Positions 54,730 to 64,000 of a stretch of 64,000 nucleotides of DNA are shown piece by piece. Numbering within the stretch: the stretch's first letter is position 1; the number at the start of each line of letters is the position of its first letter. This DNA is from Neonectria sp. B-13. Lineage: Eukaryota > Ascomycota > Sordariomycetes > Hypocreales > Nectriaceae. The notes below the pieces were generated by a model. It saw nothing but the letters and a program-made list of their open reading frames with translations, made no database searches and had not been told where the DNA came from. The translations under genes and the position numbers were made by a program. The stretch covers positions 5,335,296 to 5,399,295 of the forward strand of contig NOKP01000001.1 in the NCBI GenBank assembly GCA_002682825.1, in the 5' to 3' direction.

Positions 54730-56702
54730 ATGCACCAGCAACAGCAACAACAGCGAGAGCTGCACCATGCGCGCATCATCGCTAGCGTGGCCGCGACTCT
54801 CATTGCCTTGGCCTGCGGTACCAATGTAAGAATATTGTCATCCTTTCTTCCCGTCTTCCTATTATCACGTTCCCCCGATCTGCGCGCTTGCTACCAGGAG
54901 CACCTCTTTGCATTCCTCCCGACTGCTGTTAACACACCCCGCCAAGTATGTGTACTCGGCATGGGCTCCGCAGTTCGCCGAACGTCTCCGTCTCTCGTCG
55001 ACGGAGAGCAACCTCATCGGTCTGTCTGGCAACCTCGGTCAATACACCATGGGCGTCCCCATTGGCATCTTCGTCGACCATCGCGGCCCTAGACCCGCCG
55101 TCCTCGGAGGTGCCATCCTGTTGGCCGCCGGTTACTTCCCGCTCCACCAGGCCTACGACAAGGCATCCGGCTCCGTGCCTCTACTCTGCCTCTTCTCCTA
55201 TCTCTCTGGACTAGGAGGCTGTATGGCCTTCGCTGCCGCTGTCAAGACGTCTGCTCTGAACTGGCCCCACCGCCGTGGCACGGCTACGGCCTTTCCTCTC
55301 GCCGCCTTCGGCCTGAGTGCCTTCTTCTTCTCCATGCTCGGCTCCCTTCTGTTCCCTGGCGACCCCAGTGCGTTCCTCATGCTGCTTGCCTGGGGCACAT
55401 GTGGCATCACGTTTGGCGGCTTCTTCTTCCTCAAGATCCATCCTCACTCCAGCTATCAGTCCGTCCCGGCTGTGGACCGGCAACACCGTCGCCTCTCGTC
55501 CTCTCAGCACAGTCGCCAGAACTCCTCGGACGAGCCCAAAGCCTACCGCGCTGCCAGTGCGGTTGCTGAACCCGGTATGTCGTCTAATTCCACTACACAC
55601 AGTCGCACCAGCTCCACCTCCACCTCCACCTCCACACCCTCCTCGCCCGCTTTTGCGTCCGCATCCGCATCAGCCTCCGCCTTCGACTATACCCCGGATC
55701 CAACGGCCGTTCCTGCAATCCCATCCGAGCCTGATAGTGGCCGTGTGGTCGCTACCGAGAACCCCGAGGACCCCGAGGCGGGTGAGACGTCATCCTTGAT
55801 GTCCCGCCCAACGTCACAGGCCGGCGATGATGACCCACTCGTTGGGAACCATATTGATATTGATCGGTCTCACCGCGTAGACATTCGAGGTTTCACATTG
55901 CTACGCACCCTGGATTTCTGGCAGCTCTTCGCCATCATGGGAATCTTGGCCGGTGTCGGCATAATGACAATCAAGTATGCATCCCCTCCTCTCGTTGCTG
56001 CCCTCGGATGACACTGACTTCGCCTACTAGCAACATCGGCAACGATGCCAAGGCGTTGTGGATGCATTACGATAAATCCGTCACCAACGAGTTCCTCATT
56101 AAACGCCAGCAGATGCACGTGTCCACCCTGTCCGTGTGTAGTTTTCTTGGGAGGTTATCCAGCGGTGAGTTCCCCATTCCCAGTGACGCACTTTCCCCCA
56201 GACTCTCACATCGTCTTTAGGAGTTGGTTCCGACTTCTTGGTCAAACGCCTCCACGCCAGTCGTCTCTGGTGTCTGGTTGTTGCCTGTGTTGTCTTCTTG
56301 GTCGCTCAGTTTTCTGCTCTAAGCATTGCCAACCCACACTTGCTAGGGATCGTTTCCAGCCTCTCGGGTCTAGGCTACGGCTTTCTCTTTGGCGTCTACC
56401 CGTCCATCATTGCCGAGACTTTCGGCATCAACGGATTGAGTCAGAACTGGGGATTTATGACGCTTTCCCCTGTCATTTCCTCCAATATTTTCAACATCTT
56501 TTATGGCAAGGTATATGACCAACACAGTGTGGTACAGCCAAACGGTGAGCGATCTTGTCTCGATGGCCTCGAGTGTTATCGCTCAGCATACGACGTCACC
56601 CTGTTCGCTTGTGTAGGCGGGCTGGTCATCACTCTTTGGGTCATTCGCCACCAACATGCTCAGCACCTCCAAGAGAACACCAAGGCTGAGGAGGAAGATT
56701 GA
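54730..56702 (+). CDS. MCH1: Mch1-like major-facilitator transporter
   Basis: Four exons: 54730..54825, 54947..55974, 56031..56164 and 56221..56702, giving 579 aa from MHQQQQQQRELHHARII. Twelve transmembrane segments are expected: ARIIASVAATLIALACGTN, NLIGLSGNLGQYTMGVPIGIF with VDHRGPRPAVLG (the MFS loop), YLSGLGGCMAFAAAVKTSALNWPHRRGTATAFPLAAFG, then a Ser/Thr/Ala-rich cytosolic loop (about residues 200-315). The second half has FLGRLSSGVGSDFLVKRL, GLGYGFLFGVYPSIIAETFG and NWGFMTLSPVISSNIFN. This is the nodulin-like/Mch1 branch. Yeast Mch1 resembles monocarboxylate permeases, but its substrate is not established. Exon joins GTATGC/CTAG and GTGAGT/TTAG keep frame. Confidence 0.9.
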
Positions 56703-57663
56703 CCCTTATGATTGTAGGCGTGGAGATTTAGAAAGGAAGGGGGTGACTTAGCATCGATTCGATGCACTGCTGGCGTACGGTATACAGGGTTCGGTTTGGA
56801 CATGTGCTCACTTGTGGAAAGTGACAAGCTCAATAGAAGACAGGCGCGCTATTAGACAGGCGCTATTAGATGGTCACAAGAGCAGCTACATCAATGTATT
56901 TTGGCTAAGTTTCTTTGGATTATATGTGTCAATGGATGTCTATCCACGGCTCCGATCACTTGGGTTTCCGATTCAAGATTGCAATCCCTCAACTACAGAG
57001 CAGTCGCCTCTCGTGCTCGTTGTATCTATGTGTATGCCCTCGCTGATGGAACATCAGCCACTCACCGCCGCCTCTCAGAGGTCGGGACATTCGAGTCATC
57101 AAACTCTCCATCACCTAGTTTGACATGAAATTCATCCATGATGCTACGACCAACAACGGCCGATTATTCAAGACCCATTAAAACGACGAAAACACCTTTG
57201 TCTGGGATATTCAAGACTATTGTGCCGTCTTCTCTTTCTTTCCCCTCTACCAGTAAAACGCCCAAGAAATGCTGAAAGTGCCGAAACGACACGGACGGAA
57301 GCACGCCGCCCAACTTTGCCTCTTCTGAAGGCTGCAAGACGCTGACTCCCCGAAAATGCAAGAAAAAAAGCAATTGATAATTAAGGAACGGGATCTGCGC
57401 TCAAGAATGAGAAAGAAAAGGCTCGAGGAAAGCCTGGAACACAAGAGGGACCCCCGATTCAGGCCGTGGCAATGATGAAATAGACAAGGTATATGTTAAG
57501 GAAAATGATGGTATCCTTTGGTCGAAGTAGAGGCAGCTTGCGTCATTTCTTCTCATGGTGCATCTGGCCTGTGTCGATTCCAGCGTCAGAGTCCATGTAA
57601 ACTCGAAGGAAAAAGTAGGAACTGAAATATTAAAACGCCTTCAGTCGTGTATGCCCGGTGTCG
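56703..57663. other. Non-coding gap between convergent Mch1-like and BST1 genes
   Basis: About 1 kb of 3' flanking DNA. Short ORFs only; nothing was recognised. Confidence 0.6.
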
Positions 57664-60600
57664 TCAAGGGGCTTTTCCGCTCTTCTCGGAATCATGGTTG
57701 TTGCTTTCAAACATGGCGCCAAACCCGCTGAGGGACCAAGAGTCGCTTGTTGAATGCACCACGACCAGCCACACGGCAATGATGTTCACCAGATAGTGAA
57801 GCATATATGCATGAGACACCCCGTATACTGCCGCGTACAGAGCTGTCCCAAAGAGCAGCACGCTCGTAACGTGTCGCAGCCCGCTGGTGAGCTGAGGGAC
57901 CATCTTCCCTGTCGTCAGGTTCTCTACGAGGAGAATGAACGGCATAATAGACAGGACGTTATGGTGCGACGAGAAGGGGGTGAGCCAATGGACCGCCAGG
58001 TTTCGAATCCAAACCGCCAAGATGGGCAAATTAATTGGAAGAATCCAGAGCATTAGAAGGAGGATGGAATGTGCGTAGTGGTAATAGTTGGAGTTGGCGG
58101 TTGACGCGATGGTGACATTAATCCGAAGGGCCCGAACAACGGTAAAGAGTTGCACAATACACGCCACCAGATAGGCGAATTGATATGGAATGAAAGTTGA
58201 CACCAGGAACAAGAGGATTGCTGTCGTGATCATGCGTCGTCTTGGTGTAGATGGCACAAACGCAGGCGACCTGGCGCGTCCTTGCTCATCAGCTGCGCCC
58301 AAGAGAGTTAGAGAAATGAGCAGACTGTATATTAGGCCAAAGCACTGCGTCAACACTAGTGTGACATAGTGGAGAACAGTGCAAACGCCAATGCAGACGA
58401 CGCCAATTAAGGGGACTAAGAACCAGAAGAAGGGGTCTTCGGTCCCAATTAGACTCTCGTGTTGATGAAAGTCGATACCCGACGTAGTTGGAACCATCCT
58501 GTTCACAAACCGACCCAGCCCGGCGATTGAGGCTCCGCTGATCGAAGTAGAAAGAAGAGTCAACGAAAGAAGCAGAAGCGGGATGGACTGTCGAAGGCAC
58601 ATATCCAGGCTCTCGGAGAATGATATAAATACCCCAGAGTTGTCGTACACACGAAACTGCTTACGCAAGACCAATGTGACTGTAAGGAGAGGAAAAGCAG
58701 CGAAGACGGTTCGATATCGCATATACAGCTTTCCCAGGCTTCCCCATAAATCTGCTTTGATCTCGAGACGAATGGGTGTGTTGCAGGATGGATCAGTCCA
58801 GATTTCCAAGGTGAGGCCGTTTTCAGCTCGAGATTGCAAGGGCTGTGGCATATACGGAGCTACACCGTGAAGACTGATGGCTGCGCTTCGTGCATTGACG
58901 AAGTATTTTGACTCGTATGGCCGGTCCAGATACTGCCGCACCAGAGGGCGGAAGAGAGCGTGGTCCATCTTGCAAAGAGGGCTCGTAATCTCGAGGTTAT
59001 ACGCTAGCAGCGCTGACTGAAGAGATGGTATGTTGACTTCCACAGCCATTGGTCGATCGGCGGGAAGTTCCAACGACGTCCCAGCCAAGAGGAGTCGTGT
59101 AAGGCTGATATCCTGCTTCTTGTAGAAGGCTGACTCGTCGCTGAATTCTGCAATTACAAAGTTGCGTGTGCCGGGTGTAGCCTTGTCCACGATTGCAACA
59201 AACTGATGATCCAGGACTTGATCCAGGTCATACTGAAGGTATGAAAACGGGTGAATTTCTGGTTCTCTATCGAGATAGAATGGGAACCGTGTCGAAGACG
59301 TAGAAGCAGGGAGCAGAATCAAATCCGAAGCAGCGTTCTTACAAGCAAATCTTGTCGTCGAGCTGGTCTTGTCAACAGAAAGATCTATTTGAAAGGGGTA
59401 GAGTGAGTTGGCCGGCCCTGGATGGGAAGGGAAAACACTGCAAAAGAGAACTTCCAACTTCCCGCTCTCTCCAGCCTCATCAAGCCGAGCATCCGTGAGA
59501 AGAGTGAAGCGCTTAGACTCGGGTGAGCCTTGTGGGGGAACTGGAAGTAGATGCGCTTTGGGCTTTGACTGATGTCCCAAACTCTTCAAAATAAGCCGTT
59601 CTCCAGAGGGAAGGATTGAATTGGAACTGTCGTCCAAAGTGAGAAGCGTCGTTGCTTCCTTCAGGCCGAGATCTTTCTCTGTTGTCGATTCCATGCCGGT
59701 CAAGAAGCGTTTCTTGAATACCCTCATTCGATCGGCCCGTGGCTTGGTTTGTGATGCACGATGGACGTCAACGATGTCGTACAGTGTTCGTGCAATGACC
59801 TTTCTAAACTGGTCACACCAAAGGATTGCTTGGTGATCCATGCTTGTCCAAACTGTCGGAATCCCCGTCGTGAAAACTGTAAAGCCATGCGTGGGCGGCA
59901 CAAGAGACTCGAGGCTAGTATAATCCGAAGGCACAACAGTATCCAGGCCACCGCCAGCTATTGAAACGAGAGTGACGTGCCACAGCGGATTGTTGTTTGC
60001 CCACTTCTGCGAATAGGCACGCCTCCAGTAATCGTTGATCTCGTCATAAAGCTGGACAATCTGCCCGTCGAAGGTGACTGCCGGCAGTGCATGTGGCGCA
60101 GACATTGTGATTATGGTGTTGATGGAGTTCGATTGATAGTTTGCCTGGACGAGCATCGTCCTTGCAACCACTCCACCCATGGAGTGGCCGAGGACAATTA
60201 CCGAGGTCGGGTCTGGCAAATGATCGTCACGAGCCTTTCGTTGGGGGTCCGAGTAGAGCGAGAGTATATAGCGAACAGCCTCGTTGAGATATTCGGCTTG
60301 GTCGTACAAGGTCTGGCCATGGAAGGCGGTAATATCTTCGTTGAAATCAACGGTGAAGAAGTCGAGGCCTCGGATTCCAGCGTCCAGGGCCGCACTGTCA
60401 TGTTGAAGATTGTGGTGAAAGAAATTCGCTGCCTCGGACGCAATCGGGCGGACCTGCTTGTAGCTCCCGGCGTTGCCAGGAATAAAGAGAATGGGAATGC
60501 CGTTCAGCTAAGAGAAGAGTTAGAATATGACACGGGGGAAGCTAAGATACAGCCATTGGGGAGGAAGAATGAGCCATACCTTATCCTCCTCGTCAACTCC

Positions 60601-61134
60601 TTGTTCGCGATAGAGATACAGCGAATATTTGGTAGCAAAGCGAGTGTGTTCGGTGTCAAACTCGGTGAAGCGCACGTAAGATGGTCGCATATAGGACATG
60701 CGACAGCCCTTGGGGTCGAGCTGGCGTGTTACAAGAGACCGAAGGATGCTGAAGAGTAGGGCGATTCCTAGGGCGGAGGTGAGAAGGACGAGAATGGAGA
60801 GGGGCGAGGAGCGTTGGGAACGGCGTGCGGGGGAAGGAGACTGCGGCGGCGTCCTTGCGAGAGCCATGTTGGGGGTGGATGGAGCGGCCAGCGAAGTTGA
60901 GGTTTGCGTTATGGTAGTCGCCGGTAAGGGATCGTCGCGAACATGACCGTTTCGTCCATTGCGACCGTTTGAGTGCTTCCAATTAAGACTGCTTGGACGT
61001 CTACTCCTAGCGGATGACGGGCGCGAACTCAGGCCAGAAGGGCGCGTGTTGAGGCTGGGGTCGGGGTCGGGGATATCGGAGTCGAGAGAGGATTCGTCAC
61101 CGTCATCGGCCGACCCTGAAGAACGCCTCTTCAT
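57664..61134 (-). CDS. BST1: Bst1, GPI inositol-deacylase
   Basis: Two exons: 61134..60580 and 60507..57664, giving 1132 aa from MKRRSSGSADDGDE. A disordered Ser/Pro/Arg-rich cytosolic N-terminus precedes one membrane anchor (LSILVLLTSALGIALLFSIL). Then PKGCRMSYMRPSYVRF, the family signature, GIPILFIPGNAGSYKQVRP and the lipase motif VIVLGHSMGGVVART with the nucleophile Ser294. The luminal beta-rich part includes DGQIVQLYDEINDYWR and FTTGIPTVWTSMDHQAILWC. A cluster of eight or more transmembrane segments ends the protein. Bst1 removes the acyl chain from inositol of newly attached GPI anchors in the ER, needed for ER exit and quality control. Confidence 0.94.
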
Positions 61135-64000
61135 GGAGAAGGGAGCGTCGAGACTCGCCGAGAGCCGTGAGAGCGAAGGGAGGGAGAGCGTGGAAGTAGG
61201 AGTCGAGGTCGGGTGGTTATGACGGCGGAGGAATAGGTGGACGAAGCGAGGGCGAATTTGAGGTCGAGAGCGAGGCCAAGGTCGAAGTCGAGGTCAAGTC
61301 GGGTTGAGTCGAGGGCGAAGACAAGGAGGGTTGGCAAGTTGGATGGTTGGACGATGGACGGTTGGCCAGGTTTGGTTAAGCTCGGAGCAAGCAGCAACGG
61401 CGGCGGCAGCAGTAGCAACTACCTACCTACCTTAGTGGGTAGCAAGCCAAAGCAGGAGCAATTATGGACGGGTAGTGGGTGGCAGGGGGGGGGCTGGCAA
61501 AGGCGTAATCCAGGCCACGAGCGGTAACAAGCTGCGGCCAGCAACAACCGGCTCCGAGCGACAGCGATCAGGTCGAGGGAGATGGGGCGAGGGCAAGGAA
61601 TCAAACGAGTGTGAGGTCCAGTCGCGCAGGGACCTGGTGTGTGCGCCCGTCTCTAGGGACAGGAAGGCTGAGAGGATGCCGGTTGGGGCTGAGAAAAAGG
61701 ACGAGCACAACGACAGTGATGGAGATAGCGACAGCGACGGCGAAAACGACAGCGACGGCAACGAGGAGGGAGGAGAGAGGAGGGCGAGGGCGTAGGTCGT
61801 GGAGGTCGTGAAAGAGGATGACGGCGACGACGACGCACTAGCAAAAGGCGACAGCATACTTACTGTTCCCTTGATGGGTGTTGGTGTGTGTGGGCGTGAG
61901 GGTGTGTGCGTGCGTGACTGCGTAGGCAAGCGAGTGGGCAAGTTGAAGTGGGTGCGTGCCTCCATGCTTGGCCTGCTGCCATGCTGAGGGCCACAGTGCT
62001 TGCAAGGTGCAGTGCAGTGTTGGTAGGTGCTTGCCAGGCGCCTGCCTGCCCTGGGAGCTTCGGTGCTTGGGTGGGAAATTGCCTGTTGATGGCGGCTCGG
62101 CCGTCTGAGTCGGCCAGTTGGCGTCGCGTCTCCCCTTTTTCCGGGCCTAACGCCCCCCGAAAATACCTCTTCCTCCACAATCACTCGTGACTTGCCACAC
62201 TTGACCACCCATAAATAAATTCGAGATCTTCGTAAGAAGGGAAAGCCCTTGAACCATCCGACCATTCCCCATCCAACTGTCTGGCCAGCTCTTCTCTGCG
62301 TGCCAGCTAGCAGCAATACACCATTCAACCCTACCTGTAAATCATTATCTTCTTCAGAGACTCCTTCCCCCAATCATGTTGGCATTATTAAGGCAGGCCT
62401 GGCTAGCTACTGCTAGGTTCATACCTACTCGCCTATGGGGTCTTGTAGGTGGGTAGCCCAGCACCTCATCTAACTAAAGTAATTGAATGGTTGAATCTGC
62501 AAACGTAAGTACTAATGGATCCATCTCTATTACGAAGTACTCCGCACGTCCTTCAAAACCATCAAATAGACTCGGCTTCTCGATAATCTGACTAGAAGGG
62601 AAAACAAACAATGCACTGGAGCGGATGTTTCTTTGCACGGGCAATCACTGTAATTGCTGCTGACATCCCCAAGTCGTTCTGGAGAGAAATATTGATGGCG
62701 TGCCTCGTCCTACGTGGCCCTGGTTTCGAAAAGGTGGAGTTTACTTCCATTAGCTTGGAGGTACCTCCCACTGACGGTCCAGTATTTTGTAAACCTCAGG
62801 GATGAGCGCAAGGGAAATTCACTGCCAAATGAAACGGACGATGCCTGCTTATCGGCTGTACGCCCCTGCAACGTGACCGGTCAATCTTGCCCAGCTGCGC
62901 TCCTGAGGTGTTCCATGGAGCAAAACGACCAAGCTTCAAAGGGCAAACCGTACTTCGTAATTCGTACTCTGTCTCCGTCCCCATCAAAGCACAGGACTTC
63001 GTACGCGGTCTACTTCGTAGATCCCTGTTCAATCGGCCACGAACCACGGCTCTCGGAATTATAACTACGGATAAACGATGTCTATTTGTGGTTTTGTACC
63101 AAGGTCTCGAAGCCTCGTATCCTTGCCCATCCACACTTCCGCTATGCGCATCTCTTCCCGCCCCTGCCGCCGAGCAATCTGCTTCCAGGTTCTCGATCGT
63201 TAGTTGAAGAGCCAAGTCTCCAAGCGGAACCGGTATCTGGCCCCCATCAATCGAAACCTAAGCGTCGGTCCTTGCCGCTTCCATCAGTCCGTTCTCATCG
63301 TAAGCGGCTGGTAGCCGCCTGAGGTACTTAAGCAAGTAGGTGTCCTTCTCCATTCTACGGGCCATCAAAGCCGGCCGTCCTCACTTCAGCCAGTAACGAT
63401 CCTGTGGAAGATGCGGTGTACTAGATGCGTACTAATATTGAGAGCATGATATGCGCCGCATCCTTCTGACGTTAGCAGCACGACACCATGGTGGGATGAA
63501 CCACTGTCGAGTATCAAACCGGATCCAAGTAGAGCCTCAAGATGACATGCTCTCGATCAAAAGGGTCCTCCATCCGGCCGGTAGAATTCGCTGTGCCTGC
63601 GCCCAGCATGATTGCCAAGCCTTGGTATCATTTATATAAGGTATTAAGCTTCTTCGTAGTCATTAGTCTATTACTTTGTTTGTTTGTCTTCTCTTATCCA
63701 CACGCCGTCTTCATTGACTCCGGAAATGTGGGCGATATGATGTCAAGATGTGTTCTGCTCAGGCGAGTGAGCCGCATGGGTCACAGATCTGCGGCTTGAA
63801 TCTAGTGTCAACGGTCGGTGTCATTGCCATTCGTCGGCCTTCTATCCACCTTCGATTCTCAAACACATACTTTCACGGGTTGGGGGATATCTTCAACACT
63901 GTACCATTCTCTCAAAACTCAATTATGTCCAGCCTCCACAGCCTCGTTCCCTCCTTCAAGATATCTTAGTGAGTGAATATTCATATATCGCACTGTATGT
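61135..64000. other. Non-coding right end of the window (2.9 kb)
   Basis: This starts with the BST1 leader, which has long GAC/GGA-rich and GCGAGG-type simple sequence to about 61.8 kb. An open frame of 303 codons on the minus strand (61462-62373) is made of this low-complexity DNA and is not accepted as a gene. From 62.4 kb to the end the DNA is AT-richer with short frames only. No transposon remnant or RNA gene was recognised; part of a gene beyond the edge could begin here. Confidence 0.45.

Noticed and set aside
61462..62373. Minus-strand ORF of 303 codons upstream of BST1
   Set aside because: The protein is low-complexity Ser/Pro/Thr sequence made from GAC/GAG-type repeats of the BST1 leader. 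No ATG context, domain or splice support.
1..64000. Transposons, CRISPR arrays, biosynthetic clusters or viral insertions
   Set aside because: No transposase, reverse transcriptase, spaced direct repeats, polyketide/peptide synthetase or viral-type frame was seen on either strand.

Overview
This window is nuclear DNA of a filamentous ascomycete (Pezizomycotina, most likely Sordariomycetes). The evidence is 53 short spliceosomal introns of about 45-160 bp with GT donors, CTRAY-type branch points and AG acceptors; fungus-specific families (a Zn2Cys6 regulator, a monopolin subunit, Rrn11, the 29.9-kDa form of complex I NDUFA5); and moderately GC-rich coding sequence with CT-rich 5' leaders. I see no transposon, rRNA, tRNA, CRISPR array or secondary-metabolite cluster. 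It looks like an ordinary chromosome arm of housekeeping genes separated by unusually long non-coding gaps.

Layout, left to right. 0-10 kb, all on the minus strand: the N-terminal part of the RecQ4-like helicase Hrq1 (runs off the left edge), a RanBP3/Yrb2-type Ran-binding protein, a Yip4/YIPF6 Golgi protein and a two-PAS-domain protein. A 4.2-kb gap follows. 13.8-21 kb: the Polycomb PRC2 WD40 subunit EED (plus, ten exons), convergent with the Pol I factor Rrn11, then a complex I subunit and the BAR protein Gvp36 (minus). 21-28 kb: N-acetylglutamate synthase (minus) divergent from a 3-hydroxyisobutyrate-dehydrogenase-like gene, a tiny V-ATPase subunit e gene (plus), and ARV1 (minus). 28-36 kb: an intracellular LysM protein and a Ctf1/Far-type Zn2Cys6 activator (minus), separated by 2.2 kb. 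39.8-46 kb: MCD4 and the monopolin subunit Csm1/Pcs1 (minus). 46-64 kb: Msp1 and cystathionine beta-lyase (plus), SERINC/Tms1 (minus), an Mch1-like transporter (plus), the GPI inositol deacylase Bst1 (minus), and a 2.9-kb non-coding right end.

The genes do not form one pathway, but themes recur. ARV1, MCD4 and BST1 all act on GPI anchors in the ER; HRQ1, EED, RRN11 and CSM1 are chromosome or chromatin factors; ARG2, cystathionine beta-lyase, the HIBADH-like enzyme and the Ctf1/Far regulator touch amino-acid and fatty-acid metabolism. I rebuilt exon structures by eye from reading frame and splice consensus; several terminal or very small exons are not visible as open reading frames. No RNA or homology search was available.

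The most unusual points are: an EED whose H3K27me3-binding aromatic cage looks partly substituted; a PAS domain split by an acidic insert of about 170 residues; a zinc cluster encoded across two consecutive microexons of 25 and 18 nt; an MCD4 tail made of a Lys-Ala-Asn repeat whose DNA carries cryptic splice donors; and an apparent orphan promoter near 31.97 kb.
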